From the NCBI RefSeq assembly GCF_005280735.1, contig NZ_CP040078.1, positions 2,232,001 through 2,296,000 on the forward strand: DNA of 64,000 nt, written 5' to 3'. The stretch is from Trinickia violacea. Its GTDB lineage: Bacteria; Pseudomonadota; Gammaproteobacteria; Burkholderiales; Burkholderiaceae. Position numbers and translations under genes: made by a program. This document shows positions 34,718-43,134 of the stretch, one piece after another. Each line of letters starts with the position of its first letter. Position 1 is the stretch's first letter. The notes under the pieces were generated by a model. It made no database searches. It was not told the DNA's origin and saw only the letters and a list, made by a program, of their open reading frames with translations.

Positions 34718-35253
34718 TACTTTCTCTCCCACTTCTTGCGGCCGATAAGGCTTTGCGACAGCAGCACAGCGACCTGCTCCCCTGCTTCAAATGCGGCATC
34801 GAAACCCGCGCTGACGATTTCCTCGACGTCTTCCGGACGGTCCGCGCGCAGCACCGTGATGCCCATCAATTCGAGTGCGGCTTGCGTCGTCTTGCCCATC
34901 GGTCCCTGCCACGGATTGAACTCGGCATACTCGCCGCGCATGGTGACGAGCGTGAAGAACGGGAAGCGGCAGCTTTGCAGCAGCGAGAACATGTTCACGC
35001 AGTTGCCGACGCCGCTGCTTTGCATCAGCAGCGCGGCCCGCTGCCCGCCTAGCCAGGCACCGCTGACGAGGGCGACGCCCTCTTCCTCGGTGGTCAGCAC
35101 GACGTCTTCGATTTCCGGGTCGTCCTTCGCGCGCCGAATCACGTGCGAATGCCCTGCGTCCGGTACGTACGCGACCTGCCGTACGCCGCCCGCCTTCAGG
35201 ACCGAAAAAATGGACTCCTGCCACGCCGGCGCTTGTCCCGTTGCGGTGCTCAT
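34717..35253 (-). CDS. TPP-dependent decarboxylase, alpha (pyrimidine-domain) subunit
   Basis: This is a 178-residue protein equal to the N-terminal third of a TPP enzyme. AYVPDAGHSHVIRRAKDDPE is followed by VVLTTEEEGVALVSGAWLGG, whose Glu activates the TPP aminopyrimidine. QSSGVGNCVNMFSLLQSCRF resembles ComD. AAGGAG lies nine bases before the ATG. Together with the beta subunit it should turn a 2-oxo acid into an aldehyde and CO2. It is the first gene of the operon alpha-beta-aldehyde dehydrogenase-MHS transporter and is divergent from a LysR gene. Confidence 0.88.
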   Translation of the reverse strand: MSTATGQAPAWQESIFSVLKAGGVRQVAYVPDAGHSHVIRRAKDDPEIEDVVLTTEEEGVALVSGAWLGGQRAALLMQSSGVGNCVNMFSLLQSCRFPFFTLVTMRGEYAEFNPWQGPMGKTTQAALELMGITVLRADRPEDVEEIVSAGFDAAFEAGEQVAVLLSQSLIGRKKWERK

Positions 35254-35325
35254 TCGATTTGCTCCTTAGCAAAGTGGATGAGCACATCATAGAATTAGAT
35301 ACGAGACACCATGAAATAGAGATTT

Positions 35326-35341
35326 GTGATTCAGGAATCAC
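35326..35341. promoter_or_regulatory. Candidate LysR operator of the decarboxylase operon
   Basis: GTGATTC-AG-GAATCAC is a perfect 7+2+7 palindrome in the 120-base gap between the divergent LysR gene and the alpha subunit. It is the only strong dyad in the gap. Confidence 0.65.
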
Positions 35342-35373
35342 GAATCGGCATGGAATGACCCTGGATAGCCCAA

Positions 35374-36306
35374 ATGGACATCAAGCAACTGCGAGCGCTC
35401 CTCGCCGTCGCGGAGACGGGTAGCGTGACCCGTGCTGCCGAGACGCTGCATATCGTGCAGCCGGCCGTGTCGCGACATCTGAAGCTGCTCGAGGAGGACA
35501 TCGGCACCGCGCTGTTCGATCGCGGCCGCTATGGCATGGAGCTGACCGAGGCCGGCGAGATTCTCGTGGAATACGCGCGGCGAGCTCTGCAGGAGCTCGA
35601 TCGGGCGCGATCGGAAATCCAGCCGAACGACGCGCAGGTTTCGGGCGTCGCGACGATCGGTCTATTACCGAGCACGTCGGGCCTGCTCGCGGGTGCGCTT
35701 GTGAGCGCCGTCAAAGCCCGTTATCCCGCGATCCGCCTGCGGATCACCGTCGGATACGCGGGCCATCTGCAGAAGTGGCTCGAATCGGGCGAAGTCGACG
35801 CCGCATTGCTGTACAACCCCAAGACAACGCCCACCATTCAGGCGCAGGTCCTGCTCGAAGAAAGTCTGTTTGTTGTCGGCCCGCCTTCGTCCGAACTGGA
35901 GCCGTCACACCCCGTTCCGTTTGCCGATCTGAGCCAGTGGCCGATGATTCTGACAAGCGCGCCACACGGCATTCGCAGCCTCCTTGAACAGGCCTGCCGT
36001 GATACCGGCGTCACGCTGAATGTGGCGGCAGAGACGAATTCGATGGACGTGCAGAAGACGCTCGTGGCATGCGGGCACGGCTTTACCATCCTGCCCGCCA
36101 TTGCCGTGAACGAAGACGTCACGCGCGGACTTTTGCGCACGGCACCGTTGTGCAATCCAGAACTGCAGCGCCGCATCGCGCTGGCGTTGCCCAACACGCG
36201 CCGCATGGCGATTGCGGTGCGATGCGCAACGGCTTTGCTGGTAGACGAAATGAAAATCGCGGTCGAGCGCGGGGACTGGCCTTCTGCGCGCTGGTTGGGA
36301 GAGTGA
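35374..36306 (+). CDS. LysR-family transcriptional regulator of the decarboxylase operon
   Basis: This is a 310-residue LysR regulator: MDIKQLRALLAVAETGSVTR starts the HTH and VQPAVSRHLKLLEEDIG is the recognition helix. The effector domain begins near TIGLLPSTSGLLAGALV and contains DAALLYNPKTTP. The end is longer than usual by a few residues. It faces away from the TPP-enzyme operon with a palindrome between, and it ends 23 bases from the convergent LysR gene of the next module. Confidence 0.92.
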   Translation: MDIKQLRALLAVAETGSVTRAAETLHIVQPAVSRHLKLLEEDIGTALFDRGRYGMELTEAGEILVEYARRALQELDRARSEIQPNDAQVSGVATIGLLPSTSGLLAGALVSAVKARYPAIRLRITVGYAGHLQKWLESGEVDAALLYNPKTTPTIQAQVLLEESLFVVGPPSSELEPSHPVPFADLSQWPMILTSAPHGIRSLLEQACRDTGVTLNVAAETNSMDVQKTLVACGHGFTILPAIAVNEDVTRGLLRTAPLCNPELQRRIALALPNTRRMAIAVRCATALLVDEMKIAVERGDWPSARWLGE

Positions 36307-36328
36307 TGTCGGTTCGTTCGTGTCTTGC

Positions 36329-37279
36329 TCAGCCGGCAGAAGGCGAAGCGTCGCGCAGTTCGATTCCGGTCCATACACCGTGGGAACACAGCTCCGCAAT
36401 CAGTTCGCAGATCGTCTCGCGTACCGCTAGCGACGCGGAACTAACAGGAAGCGCGTTCGGCCAGCAGAGGCTGGCTGGCCGACGGATAACCGAGTCGACG
36501 ATGCGACGCATCCTGGGACGATCGGCCGGCGCCCGCAGTGCGAGCGCCGAAGCAGGCAGAATCGTGCAGGCCGTTCCGGACTGAGCGATTGACAGCAACA
36601 TGGGGAGTGAATCAACGTCCGCGATGATGTTAAGCGGCACTTGCTCGCGAGCGAAGGTGCGCTCGAGCAGAAGTCTCAATCCGTTCGACACGCCAGGCGC
36701 TACGAGCGGTACGTCGGCCAGCGCCGACAACGCGCACGTGCGCGAGCGTCCGGTCACCGCGCCGCCGGGCTCGCCCATCACGTGCAGGTCTTCGTCGAGC
36801 ACCGGCAGAGCACTGATGCCCGGCGTATTCGTATCACGGAACAGTATCGCAAGATCGAGGCGCCCATTGGCGAGCAACTCGTTCAGGTAGCCGCTCATGC
36901 TTTCGAAGAACTGCAACCGGATGCCCGGATAACGCTGTCTGACACGCTCGAATACCGGCATCGCCAGGACAGACGCCATGGTAGTGGGAAGCCCGACCGC
37001 AACCGTTCCCGATTCCGCCCCGACACCCTCCCGAACCTCCTGGCGCAGTTGCTCCATCTGATGCAGGACGAGACGCGCATGTCGATACATCGCTTGCCCG
37101 GCGGCGGTCGGCTTCACGCCCTGCGAACTGCGAATGAGCAGAGGAACACCGACGTCGTCCTCCAGCTTCGCGATCTGCTGGCTCAGTGACGGCTGCGCGA
37201 CGTAGAGCTTTTCCGCAGCTTTGCCAAGGCTTCCATAATCGACGATGTTCACGAAGTAGCGGAGCTGGCGTATGTCCAT
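36329..37279 (-). CDS. LysR-family regulator of the itaconate-type cluster
   Basis: This is a 316-residue LysR regulator: MDIRQLRYFVNIVDYGSLGK, then VAQPSLSQQIAKLEDDVGVP in the HTH. The effector domain has ESGTVAVGLPTTMASVLAMP and RLDLAILFRDTNTPG, as in Nac/CatR-like regulators. I choose the start at 37279 because it matches the family N-terminus; an ATG at 37309 would overlap the palindrome in the intergenic gap. It is divergent from the hydratase gene, the same position that the itaconate regulator takes next to its cluster in Pseudomonas aeruginosa. Confidence 0.9.
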   Translation of the reverse strand: MDIRQLRYFVNIVDYGSLGKAAEKLYVAQPSLSQQIAKLEDDVGVPLLIRSSQGVKPTAAGQAMYRHARLVLHQMEQLRQEVREGVGAESGTVAVGLPTTMASVLAMPVFERVRQRYPGIRLQFFESMSGYLNELLANGRLDLAILFRDTNTPGISALPVLDEDLHVMGEPGGAVTGRSRTCALSALADVPLVAPGVSNGLRLLLERTFAREQVPLNIIADVDSLPMLLSIAQSGTACTILPASALALRAPADRPRMRRIVDSVIRRPASLCWPNALPVSSASLAVRETICELIAELCSHGVWTGIELRDASPSAG

Positions 37280-37306
37280 GACCGGAGCCTGCGGAAAACG
37301 AAGAGC

Positions 37307-37323
37307 CATAGGATACGCTTATG
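37307..37323. promoter_or_regulatory. Candidate LysR operator of the itaconate-type cluster
   Basis: CATAGGATACGCTTATG is an imperfect dyad with CATA/TATG ends and T-N11-A type spacing, in the gap between the regulator and the hydratase gene. The match is weaker than at the other LysR genes in this window. Confidence 0.45.
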
Positions 37324-37426
37324 CCCCGCACATTCAATCGATATTTCCAGAGTACGGATCATTCACCTAGAGTCGTCTCATTCCAATTCGAAAGCGCCGA
37401 CCCACGTGGCGCTGGAGACGACCTCC

Positions 37427-38272
37427 ATGAATGTTCCCTCGCCCGCTCCTCATTCGCAGCCGGTTCAGACCGTCGCGGACATCATTTCTCCCGCCCCGGC
37501 TGCCGCGCTCAGCGCCACACTCGACTGTCGCGAAGCGCCCCTTAGCGGCGACCCGCTGCCGCCGATCTGGCACTGGCTCTATTTCTGGACGGCTGCGCCG
37601 CAAGCCGAATTGGGAAGCGACGGGCATCCGCAAAAAGGCGGGTTCCTCCCCGATCTCGGGCTGCCGCGGCGCATGGCCGCGGGCGGCCGGATCAGCTTCA
37701 ACGCTGCGCTCCCCATCGGTTCGAGCGCCGAGCGCGTGTCGCGCGTCATGTCCGTCGAACACAAGGAAGGCCGCAGCGGCCGACTCGCATTCGTAACCGT
37801 CGAGCACGAAATCAGGACGGGCGGCGTCACGGTGATCCGCGAAGAGCAGGACATCGTCTATCGCGAACCGGCCCAACCCGGGCAGCCGCAGCCGAAACCC
37901 ACGCTCGCGCCTTCGGGCGCCGAATGGGAACGCATCATCGCGCCGACCGAAGTGCTGCTGTTTCGCTATTCCGCGCTGACCTTCAACGGTCATCGCATCC
38001 ACTACGACCGCGACTACGCGCGCGAGGTCGAAGGCTACCCCGATCTCGTCGTCCACGGACCGCTGATCGCCACGCTGCTGCTCGACACCGTCGGGCGCTT
38101 CGCCCCCGAGGCGATCGTGCGGGAGTACGCGTTCAAGGCCGTGAGGCCGACTTTCCTCGGCAACCCCTTCGCCGTTTGCGGCCGACGCGCAGCCGACGGC
38201 CAATCGATCGACCTGTGGGCCAAAGACCACGAGGGCTACCTGACGATGTCCGCCCGCGCCGTGATCGCTTGA
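37427..38272 (+). CDS. MaoC/FAS1-like dehydratase, probable itaconyl-CoA or mesaconyl-CoA hydratase
   Basis: This is a 281-residue double-hotdog protein of the HTD2/MaoC-like group. The N-terminal half has PPIWHWLYFWTAAPQAELG and GFLPDLGLPRRMAAGGRISF. The C-terminal half carries the hydratase motif FNGHRIHYDRDYAREVEGYP with DLVVHGPLIATLLLD. This arrangement is shared by mesaconyl-C4-CoA and itaconyl-CoA hydratases, which make citramalyl-CoA. GGAG lies nine bases before the ATG at 37427; a GTG at 37406 is rejected. It is the first gene of the set hydratase-dehydrogenase-CoA transferase-transporter, with the lyase facing it at the far end. Confidence 0.85.
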   Translation: MNVPSPAPHSQPVQTVADIISPAPAAALSATLDCREAPLSGDPLPPIWHWLYFWTAAPQAELGSDGHPQKGGFLPDLGLPRRMAAGGRISFNAALPIGSSAERVSRVMSVEHKEGRSGRLAFVTVEHEIRTGGVTVIREEQDIVYREPAQPGQPQPKPTLAPSGAEWERIIAPTEVLLFRYSALTFNGHRIHYDRDYAREVEGYPDLVVHGPLIATLLLDTVGRFAPEAIVREYAFKAVRPTFLGNPFAVCGRRAADGQSIDLWAKDHEGYLTMSARAVIA

Positions 38273-38302
38273 CCCAACCCATCACCCATCGGAATTCACA
38301 CC

Positions 38303-39463
38303 ATGAACGTAGCAGTCGACCCTTTCCAGGACATCCGTGAAGCCATCCGCGACCTGTGCGGCCAGTTTCCAGCCGAGTACTTTCGCAAGATCGACGAAGA
38401 GCGCGGCTATCCGGAAGCCTTCGTCGACGCGCTCACCAAGGCGGGTTGGCTCGCGGCGTTGATCCCGCAGGAGTACGGCGGTTCGGGGCTCGGTCTCACC
38501 GAGGCGTCGGTGATCATGGAGGAAATCAACCGCAGCGGCGGCAACTCCGGTGCATGCCACGGCCAGATGTACAACATGGGCACGTTGCTGCGTCATGGCT
38601 CGGCCGAGCAAAAGGCGCTCTATCTGCCGAAGATCGCGTCCGGCGACCTGCGGCTGCAGTCGATGGGCGTAACGGAGCCCACCACCGGCACCGATACGAC
38701 GAAGATCAAGACAACCGCGTTGCGCAAAGGCGACCGCTACGTGGTCAATGGCCAGAAAGTCTGGATCTCGCGCATCCAGCACTCCGACCTGATGATCCTG
38801 CTGGCACGGACCACGCCGCTGTCTGACGTGACGAAGAAAAGCGAAGGCATGTCCATCTTTATCGTGGATCTGCATGAAGCGATCGGCAAAGGCATGACCG
38901 TGCGCCCGATCCCCAACATGGTCAACCACGAGACCAACGAACTCTTCTTCGACAATCTGGAGATTCCTGCCGAAAACCTGATTGGCGAGGAAGGCAAAGG
39001 CTTCAAGTACATCCTCGACGGCCTGAACGCCGAACGCACGCTGATCGCAGCCGAATGTATCGGCGATGGTTACTGGTTCGTCGACAAGGTCTCGCAGTAT
39101 GTGAAGGATCGTGTCGTATTCGGACGTCCGATCGGCCAGAACCAGGGCGTCCAGTTCCCGATCGCGCGCTCGTTCATCAATGTCGAAGCGGCCAGCCTGA
39201 TGCGTTTCGAGGCAGCGCGCCGCTTCGATGCCCACGAGCCGTGCGGCGCGCAGGCCAACATGGCAAAGCTGCTCGCCGCTGACGCATCGTGGGAAGCCGC
39301 GAATGCCTGTCTGCAATTCCATGGCGGCTTTGGCTTTGCCTGCGAGTACGACGTCGAGCGCAAGTTCCGCGAAACGCGGCTCTATCAGGTCGCGCCGATC
39401 TCGACGAATCTGATTCTCTCCTATGTCGCCGAGCACATCCTCGGTCTGCCCCGTTCGTTCTGA
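38303..39463 (+). CDS. Acyl-CoA dehydrogenase family protein
   Basis: This is a 386-residue flavoenzyme. The helical N-terminal domain ends with WLAALIPQEYGGSGLGLTEA. The FAD site is QSMGVTEPTTGTDTTKI and VNGQKVWISRIQHSD, and the C-terminal helices include LQFHGGFGFACEYDVERKF. It introduces a double bond into an acyl-CoA and passes electrons to ETF, whose genes lie at 43.1-44.9 kb. In the P. aeruginosa itaconate cluster a dehydrogenase of this family occupies the same place. One possible role is methylsuccinyl-CoA to mesaconyl- or itaconyl-CoA, which would widen the diet of the pathway. That role is inference. Confidence 0.93.
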   Translation: MNVAVDPFQDIREAIRDLCGQFPAEYFRKIDEERGYPEAFVDALTKAGWLAALIPQEYGGSGLGLTEASVIMEEINRSGGNSGACHGQMYNMGTLLRHGSAEQKALYLPKIASGDLRLQSMGVTEPTTGTDTTKIKTTALRKGDRYVVNGQKVWISRIQHSDLMILLARTTPLSDVTKKSEGMSIFIVDLHEAIGKGMTVRPIPNMVNHETNELFFDNLEIPAENLIGEEGKGFKYILDGLNAERTLIAAECIGDGYWFVDKVSQYVKDRVVFGRPIGQNQGVQFPIARSFINVEAASLMRFEAARRFDAHEPCGAQANMAKLLAADASWEAANACLQFHGGFGFACEYDVERKFRETRLYQVAPISTNLILSYVAEHILGLPRSF

Positions 39464-39479
39464 CGAGGACTTTCCGATC

Positions 39480-40658
39480 ATGCGCCCTCTCGAAGGCATC
39501 AAGGTCATCACGTTCGAGCACGCGATTGCGGCGCCGTTCTGCACGCGACAACTCGCGGATCTCGGTGCCCGCGTCATCAAGGTCGAGCGCCCCGGCACCG
39601 GCGACTTTGCGCGTAACTACGACGAGCGTGTCCACGGACTCGCGTCGCACTTCGTATGGACTAACCGCTCGAAGGAAAGCATCACGCTCGACGTCAAGCG
39701 GCCCGAGGCGATGGAAGTCGTGCATGGGCTGCTGGCCGACGCCGATGTGTTCGTGCAGAACCTCGCGCCCGGCGCCACGCAGCGGCTCGGGCTCGACTAC
39801 GAGTCCCTGCAGGCCCGCTATCCGAAACTGATCGTCTGCGACATCTCCGGCTATGGGCTCGACGGCCCCTACCGCGACAAGAAGGCTTACGACCTCCTCA
39901 TTCAGAGCGAGTCGGGCTTTCTCAGCATTACGGGGTCAGTTGGTGAGCCAGCGAAGGCCGGCTGTTCGATCGCCGATATCGCGGCAGGCATGTACGCCTA
40001 CACCAACATCCTCGCAGCGCTCATCGAGCGCGGAAAGACGGGGCGCGGCCGACGCATCGATGTATCGATGCTGGAAAGCATGGTCGAGTGGATGAGCTAC
40101 CCGTTGTACTACGCGATCGACGACCAGACGCCTCCCAAACGCGCGGGTGCCTCGCACGCGACGATCTATCCTTACGGCCCGTTCAAGGCCGGCGACGGCA
40201 AGACCGTAATGCTCGGCCTCCAGAACGAGCGGGAATGGAAGCGCTTCTGTGAAGCCGTGATCCAGAGGCCGGACCTGGCCGCCGACACCCGTTTCTGTTC
40301 GAACAGCCGTCGCGTCGAAAACCGCGTCGAACTCGGTCATCTGATCGATCAAGCGTTCTCTTCTCTGACAGCACGACAGGTCATCGAGCGTCTCGACGAG
40401 GCCAGCATTGCAAATGCGCAAATGAACGATATGCAAGCCGTCTGGGCTCACGAGCAACTTGCCGCGAGAAAGCGCTGGACCCGAGTAGCGACGCCGGCCG
40501 GGGAAATCCCCGCTCTCTATCCCCCCGGCCTCGGGCATGAAGATGGCCCCCGCATGGACCCGGTACCCGCGCTTGGCCAACACACGGACGCGATCTTGCA
40601 GGAGCTCGGGTACTCGGAAGCTCACATTCACGACCTGCACCAAACCGGCGCTGTCTGA
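39480..40658 (+). CDS. CaiB/BaiF (class III) CoA-transferase, probable itaconate/mesaconate CoA-transferase
   Basis: This is a 392-residue protein of the class III CoA-transferase family. The start MRPLEGIKVITFEHAIAAPF leads into TRQLADLGARVIKVERPGTG, then VHGLASHFVWTNRSKESITL and VQNLAPGATQRLGLDYESL. The mid-domain Asp of KKAYDLLIQSESGFLSI is the likely acyl-carrying residue. It would activate a dicarboxylate with CoA, probably from succinyl-CoA, to start the route. The start at 39480 has GAGG upstream, 16 bases behind the dehydrogenase stop. The pairing with a MaoC hydratase and CitE lyase favours itaconate, mesaconate or methylsuccinate as substrate. Confidence 0.9.
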   Translation: MRPLEGIKVITFEHAIAAPFCTRQLADLGARVIKVERPGTGDFARNYDERVHGLASHFVWTNRSKESITLDVKRPEAMEVVHGLLADADVFVQNLAPGATQRLGLDYESLQARYPKLIVCDISGYGLDGPYRDKKAYDLLIQSESGFLSITGSVGEPAKAGCSIADIAAGMYAYTNILAALIERGKTGRGRRIDVSMLESMVEWMSYPLYYAIDDQTPPKRAGASHATIYPYGPFKAGDGKTVMLGLQNEREWKRFCEAVIQRPDLAADTRFCSNSRRVENRVELGHLIDQAFSSLTARQVIERLDEASIANAQMNDMQAVWAHEQLAARKRWTRVATPAGEIPALYPPGLGHEDGPRMDPVPALGQHTDAILQELGYSEAHIHDLHQTGAV

Positions 40659-40747
40659 GCCAATCGCCGACCCTCGACGTTCCACCACAAGCAAGCGTTT
40701 CGGCATCCATTCAGATGCCAAGGCGCTCTATGACATCGGAGACAACC

Positions 40748-42139
40748 ATGGCAGTTTCTGTCAACGCCGCAGGCCGGCTCGATCGGCTACCCATATCCAG
40801 ATTTCACTGGAAAATTCTTGGTCTGATCGCCGGCGGGGCCTTCCTCGACGCCTTCGATATCTATCTTGCGAACGGCTCCGTCGCCGCGATGGTCAAGGAA
40901 GGGTTCACGGATCTCCACCACGGCGCGATGTTCGTCTCGTCGACATTCGTCGGCATGATGATCGGCGCGTTCGCCGCCGGCTACGTCGGCGACCGGCTCG
41001 GGCGCCGCTACTCCTATCAGCTGAATCTGGCGGTCTTCGGCATCGCTTCCCTCGCTGCGTGCTTTGCGCCGACCATCGAATGGCTCATTGCACTGCGCTT
41101 CGTCATGGGCATCGGCCTGGGCGCCGAACTCGTTGTGGCCGCAGGCACGCTGGCCGAATTCGTGCCGCCTGCCACCCGGGGGAAATGGGTATCGCTGCTT
41201 GCCATCATCACCAATAGCGGTCTCTTCGCAGCTCTGGCGGCCGGCTATTGGATCATCCCGCATCTCGGTTGGCGCTACATGTTCGCGGTCGCAGGCATCG
41301 GCGCTTTGATCGTCTGGTTCCTGCGGCATCGTATGCCGGAGTCGCCGCGCTGGCTCGAATCGGTGGGAAGGCTTCAAGAAGCGGAAGCGACGCTCTCGGC
41401 CATCGAGCAGGAAGTCAGCGCGCAGGTCGGCAAGCTGCCGCCGATACGGCGTACTGTCGATCTGAATGTGGGCAAAGCGCCCTTAAGCGCACTCTTTTCG
41501 CGTGGCATGCGCGCTCGCACGGCCGTCGCGGCGTTGACCGCCATCGGCGTGAATGTGGGGCTTTACGGATTTATCGCGTGGCTGCCGACCTTCTTCGTCA
41601 CCGAGGGGCTTTCAGTCGTCAAATCGCTCGGGTTCGTGTTTCTCATGTCGATCGGCTCGCCGGTCGGCGGCCTGATTGGATATTTGACGGCAGATCGACT
41701 GGGGCGGGCCAAAGGCATCGTGATTGCATCCGTGCTGAGCGTTGCGCTCGGCTGGCTCTACGTGACGCTAAAGGATACGACCGCGATCGTTCTCGTCGGA
41801 TTCTGCCTTGTCAGCGCCATCTATACGATCACGACACTGGGCCTTTTCGGCTACATTCCCGAACTGTTTCCGACCGAGGTGCGCCTGCGCGGGACCGGTG
41901 TAGCCGGCACGTGCGGCCGTGCATCGTCCATTGCCACGCCTTATCTCGCATTGTTGCTGTACGAGCGATTCGGCGTCTCGGGTGTGATCGCAATGATCAG
42001 CGTTGTTCTGGCGGTACTGTGCGTCGCGATTGGCCTGTTGCGCGTCGAGACCAGTCGTCACGCGCTGGAAGATATCGCACCGGGCACCAGCGATGCGGAC
42101 ACTCTGCCCAACGCAGCAGCCGTCCAACAGCATCGTTAG
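40748..42139 (+). CDS. MFS transporter of the itaconate-type cluster
   Basis: This is a 463-residue protein with twelve helices of the sugar-porter/AAHS type. Helix 1 contains GGAFLDAFDIYLANGSVAA, the loop 2-3 motif is AAGYVGDRLGRRYSYQ, RHRMPESPRWLESVGR closes the first half, and LFGYIPELFPTEVRLRGTGV the second. The conserved Asp in helix 1 fits acid:proton symport. GGAG is six bases before the ATG at 40748. It likely imports the dicarboxylate handled by the enzymes around it, a role taken by TRAP genes in the Pseudomonas cluster. A terminator follows at 42166. Confidence 0.9.
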   Translation: MAVSVNAAGRLDRLPISRFHWKILGLIAGGAFLDAFDIYLANGSVAAMVKEGFTDLHHGAMFVSSTFVGMMIGAFAAGYVGDRLGRRYSYQLNLAVFGIASLAACFAPTIEWLIALRFVMGIGLGAELVVAAGTLAEFVPPATRGKWVSLLAIITNSGLFAALAAGYWIIPHLGWRYMFAVAGIGALIVWFLRHRMPESPRWLESVGRLQEAEATLSAIEQEVSAQVGKLPPIRRTVDLNVGKAPLSALFSRGMRARTAVAALTAIGVNVGLYGFIAWLPTFFVTEGLSVVKSLGFVFLMSIGSPVGGLIGYLTADRLGRAKGIVIASVLSVALGWLYVTLKDTTAIVLVGFCLVSAIYTITTLGLFGYIPELFPTEVRLRGTGVAGTCGRASSIATPYLALLLYERFGVSGVIAMISVVLAVLCVAIGLLRVETSRHALEDIAPGTSDADTLPNAAAVQQHR

Positions 42140-42165
42140 GCCTTAATCGCCGGGACGAGCGGAAC

Positions 42166-42190
42166 AAGGCGCCGATTTCGACGCTTTTTT
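42166..42190 (+). terminator. Rho-independent terminator after the MFS gene
   Basis: AAGGCGCCG and CGACGCTTT pair with one mismatch around a short ATTT loop and run into six T residues. It sits in the gap between convergent genes, 27 bases after the transporter stop. Confidence 0.65.
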
Positions 42191-42237
42191 CCGCGCCCAA
42201 TTGCTTCAACCGCATTGCTCCCGAAAGGGCGACACGA

Positions 42238-43134
42238 TCATGCTGGCGTTTGGGCGGCTTTACGCTTTACGGCACTGTCGAGCGCGAGCAGTTGCTGCGC
42301 TCGCAGCAGCACGGGCCGGTCGATCATCTTGCCATCCAGCGTGACCGCTCCTGCCCGCGACGCGGCCGCCGCCTCGACGACGCGTGCCGCCCAACGCAGT
42401 TCCTGCTCGCTCGGACGATAGCAGCGATGCACGGCTTCGATCTGGTTCGGATGAATGCAAAGCTTCGCGCCAAAGCCCTGGCGCTTGCCGTTCAGCGCAT
42501 CGCGCTCGAGTCGGCCGATATCGTGGATGTCGGGTGTGACGCCATCGACCGGCGCTTCGATACCGGCCACGCGCGATATAAGCGCGAGTTGCGCGCGATG
42601 ATGATTCAGGGGCTCGCCGTCGTCGTCCATTCCCATCTCAGCGATGAAGTCGAGCGTGCCGAACATCAGCCGTCTAACGCACGGCGCCTTGGCGATCTCC
42701 AGCGCATTCCACATCCCGAGTGCGCTCTCGACGAGTGGAAAAACCGGCACGCGGCGACGCGCGATGGAAACCGTCGCCACGATATCGGCGGCCTGCTCGG
42801 CCTTCGGCAGCACAATGCCCGCCACGCCGTCCAGCGTGCCGAGCTTCGCATCCTGCTCGAACCACGGCGTGGCGCGCGCGTTGATGCGTACCAGCACCGG
42901 GTGCCTCCGCGACACCCATTGGGCAACGTGCTCTCGTGCTGCCTCCTTGGCTGATGGCTCGACGGCGTCTTCGAGATCGATGATGACCGCGTCCGCACCG
43001 CTCGATAGCGCCCGATCGAAGCGATCAGGCCGGCTGCCTGGCACGAACAGGAAAGACTGCGGCGAGAACTCCGCATTGCTCAGCTCACCGCGTTGATGCA
43101 GCGCGGGCTGTGAAGCATTCCGGTTAGAGTGCAT
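42238..43134 (-). CDS. HpcH/HpaI-CitE family CoA-ester lyase, probable citramalyl-CoA lyase
   Basis: This is a 298-residue TIM-barrel protein of the CitE-like group. FLFVPGSRPDRFDRALSSGA, DAVIIDLEDAVEPSAKEAAR and VLVRINARATPWFEQD hold the Mg and CoA residues. The region FPLVESALGMWNALEIAKAP and KLCIHPNQIEAVHRCYRPS completes it. Such lyases cut citramalyl-CoA or malyl-CoA to acetyl-CoA plus pyruvate or glyoxylate. The start at 43134 has GGAG upstream and overlaps the etfA stop by 11 bases, so it is expressed with etfBA. It faces the hydratase-transferase genes and would supply the last step of that route. Confidence 0.88.
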   Translation of the reverse strand: MHSNRNASQPALHQRGELSNAEFSPQSFLFVPGSRPDRFDRALSSGADAVIIDLEDAVEPSAKEAAREHVAQWVSRRHPVLVRINARATPWFEQDAKLGTLDGVAGIVLPKAEQAADIVATVSIARRRVPVFPLVESALGMWNALEIAKAPCVRRLMFGTLDFIAEMGMDDDGEPLNHHRAQLALISRVAGIEAPVDGVTPDIHDIGRLERDALNGKRQGFGAKLCIHPNQIEAVHRCYRPSEQELRWAARVVEAAAASRAGAVTLDGKMIDRPVLLRAQQLLALDSAVKRKAAQTPA

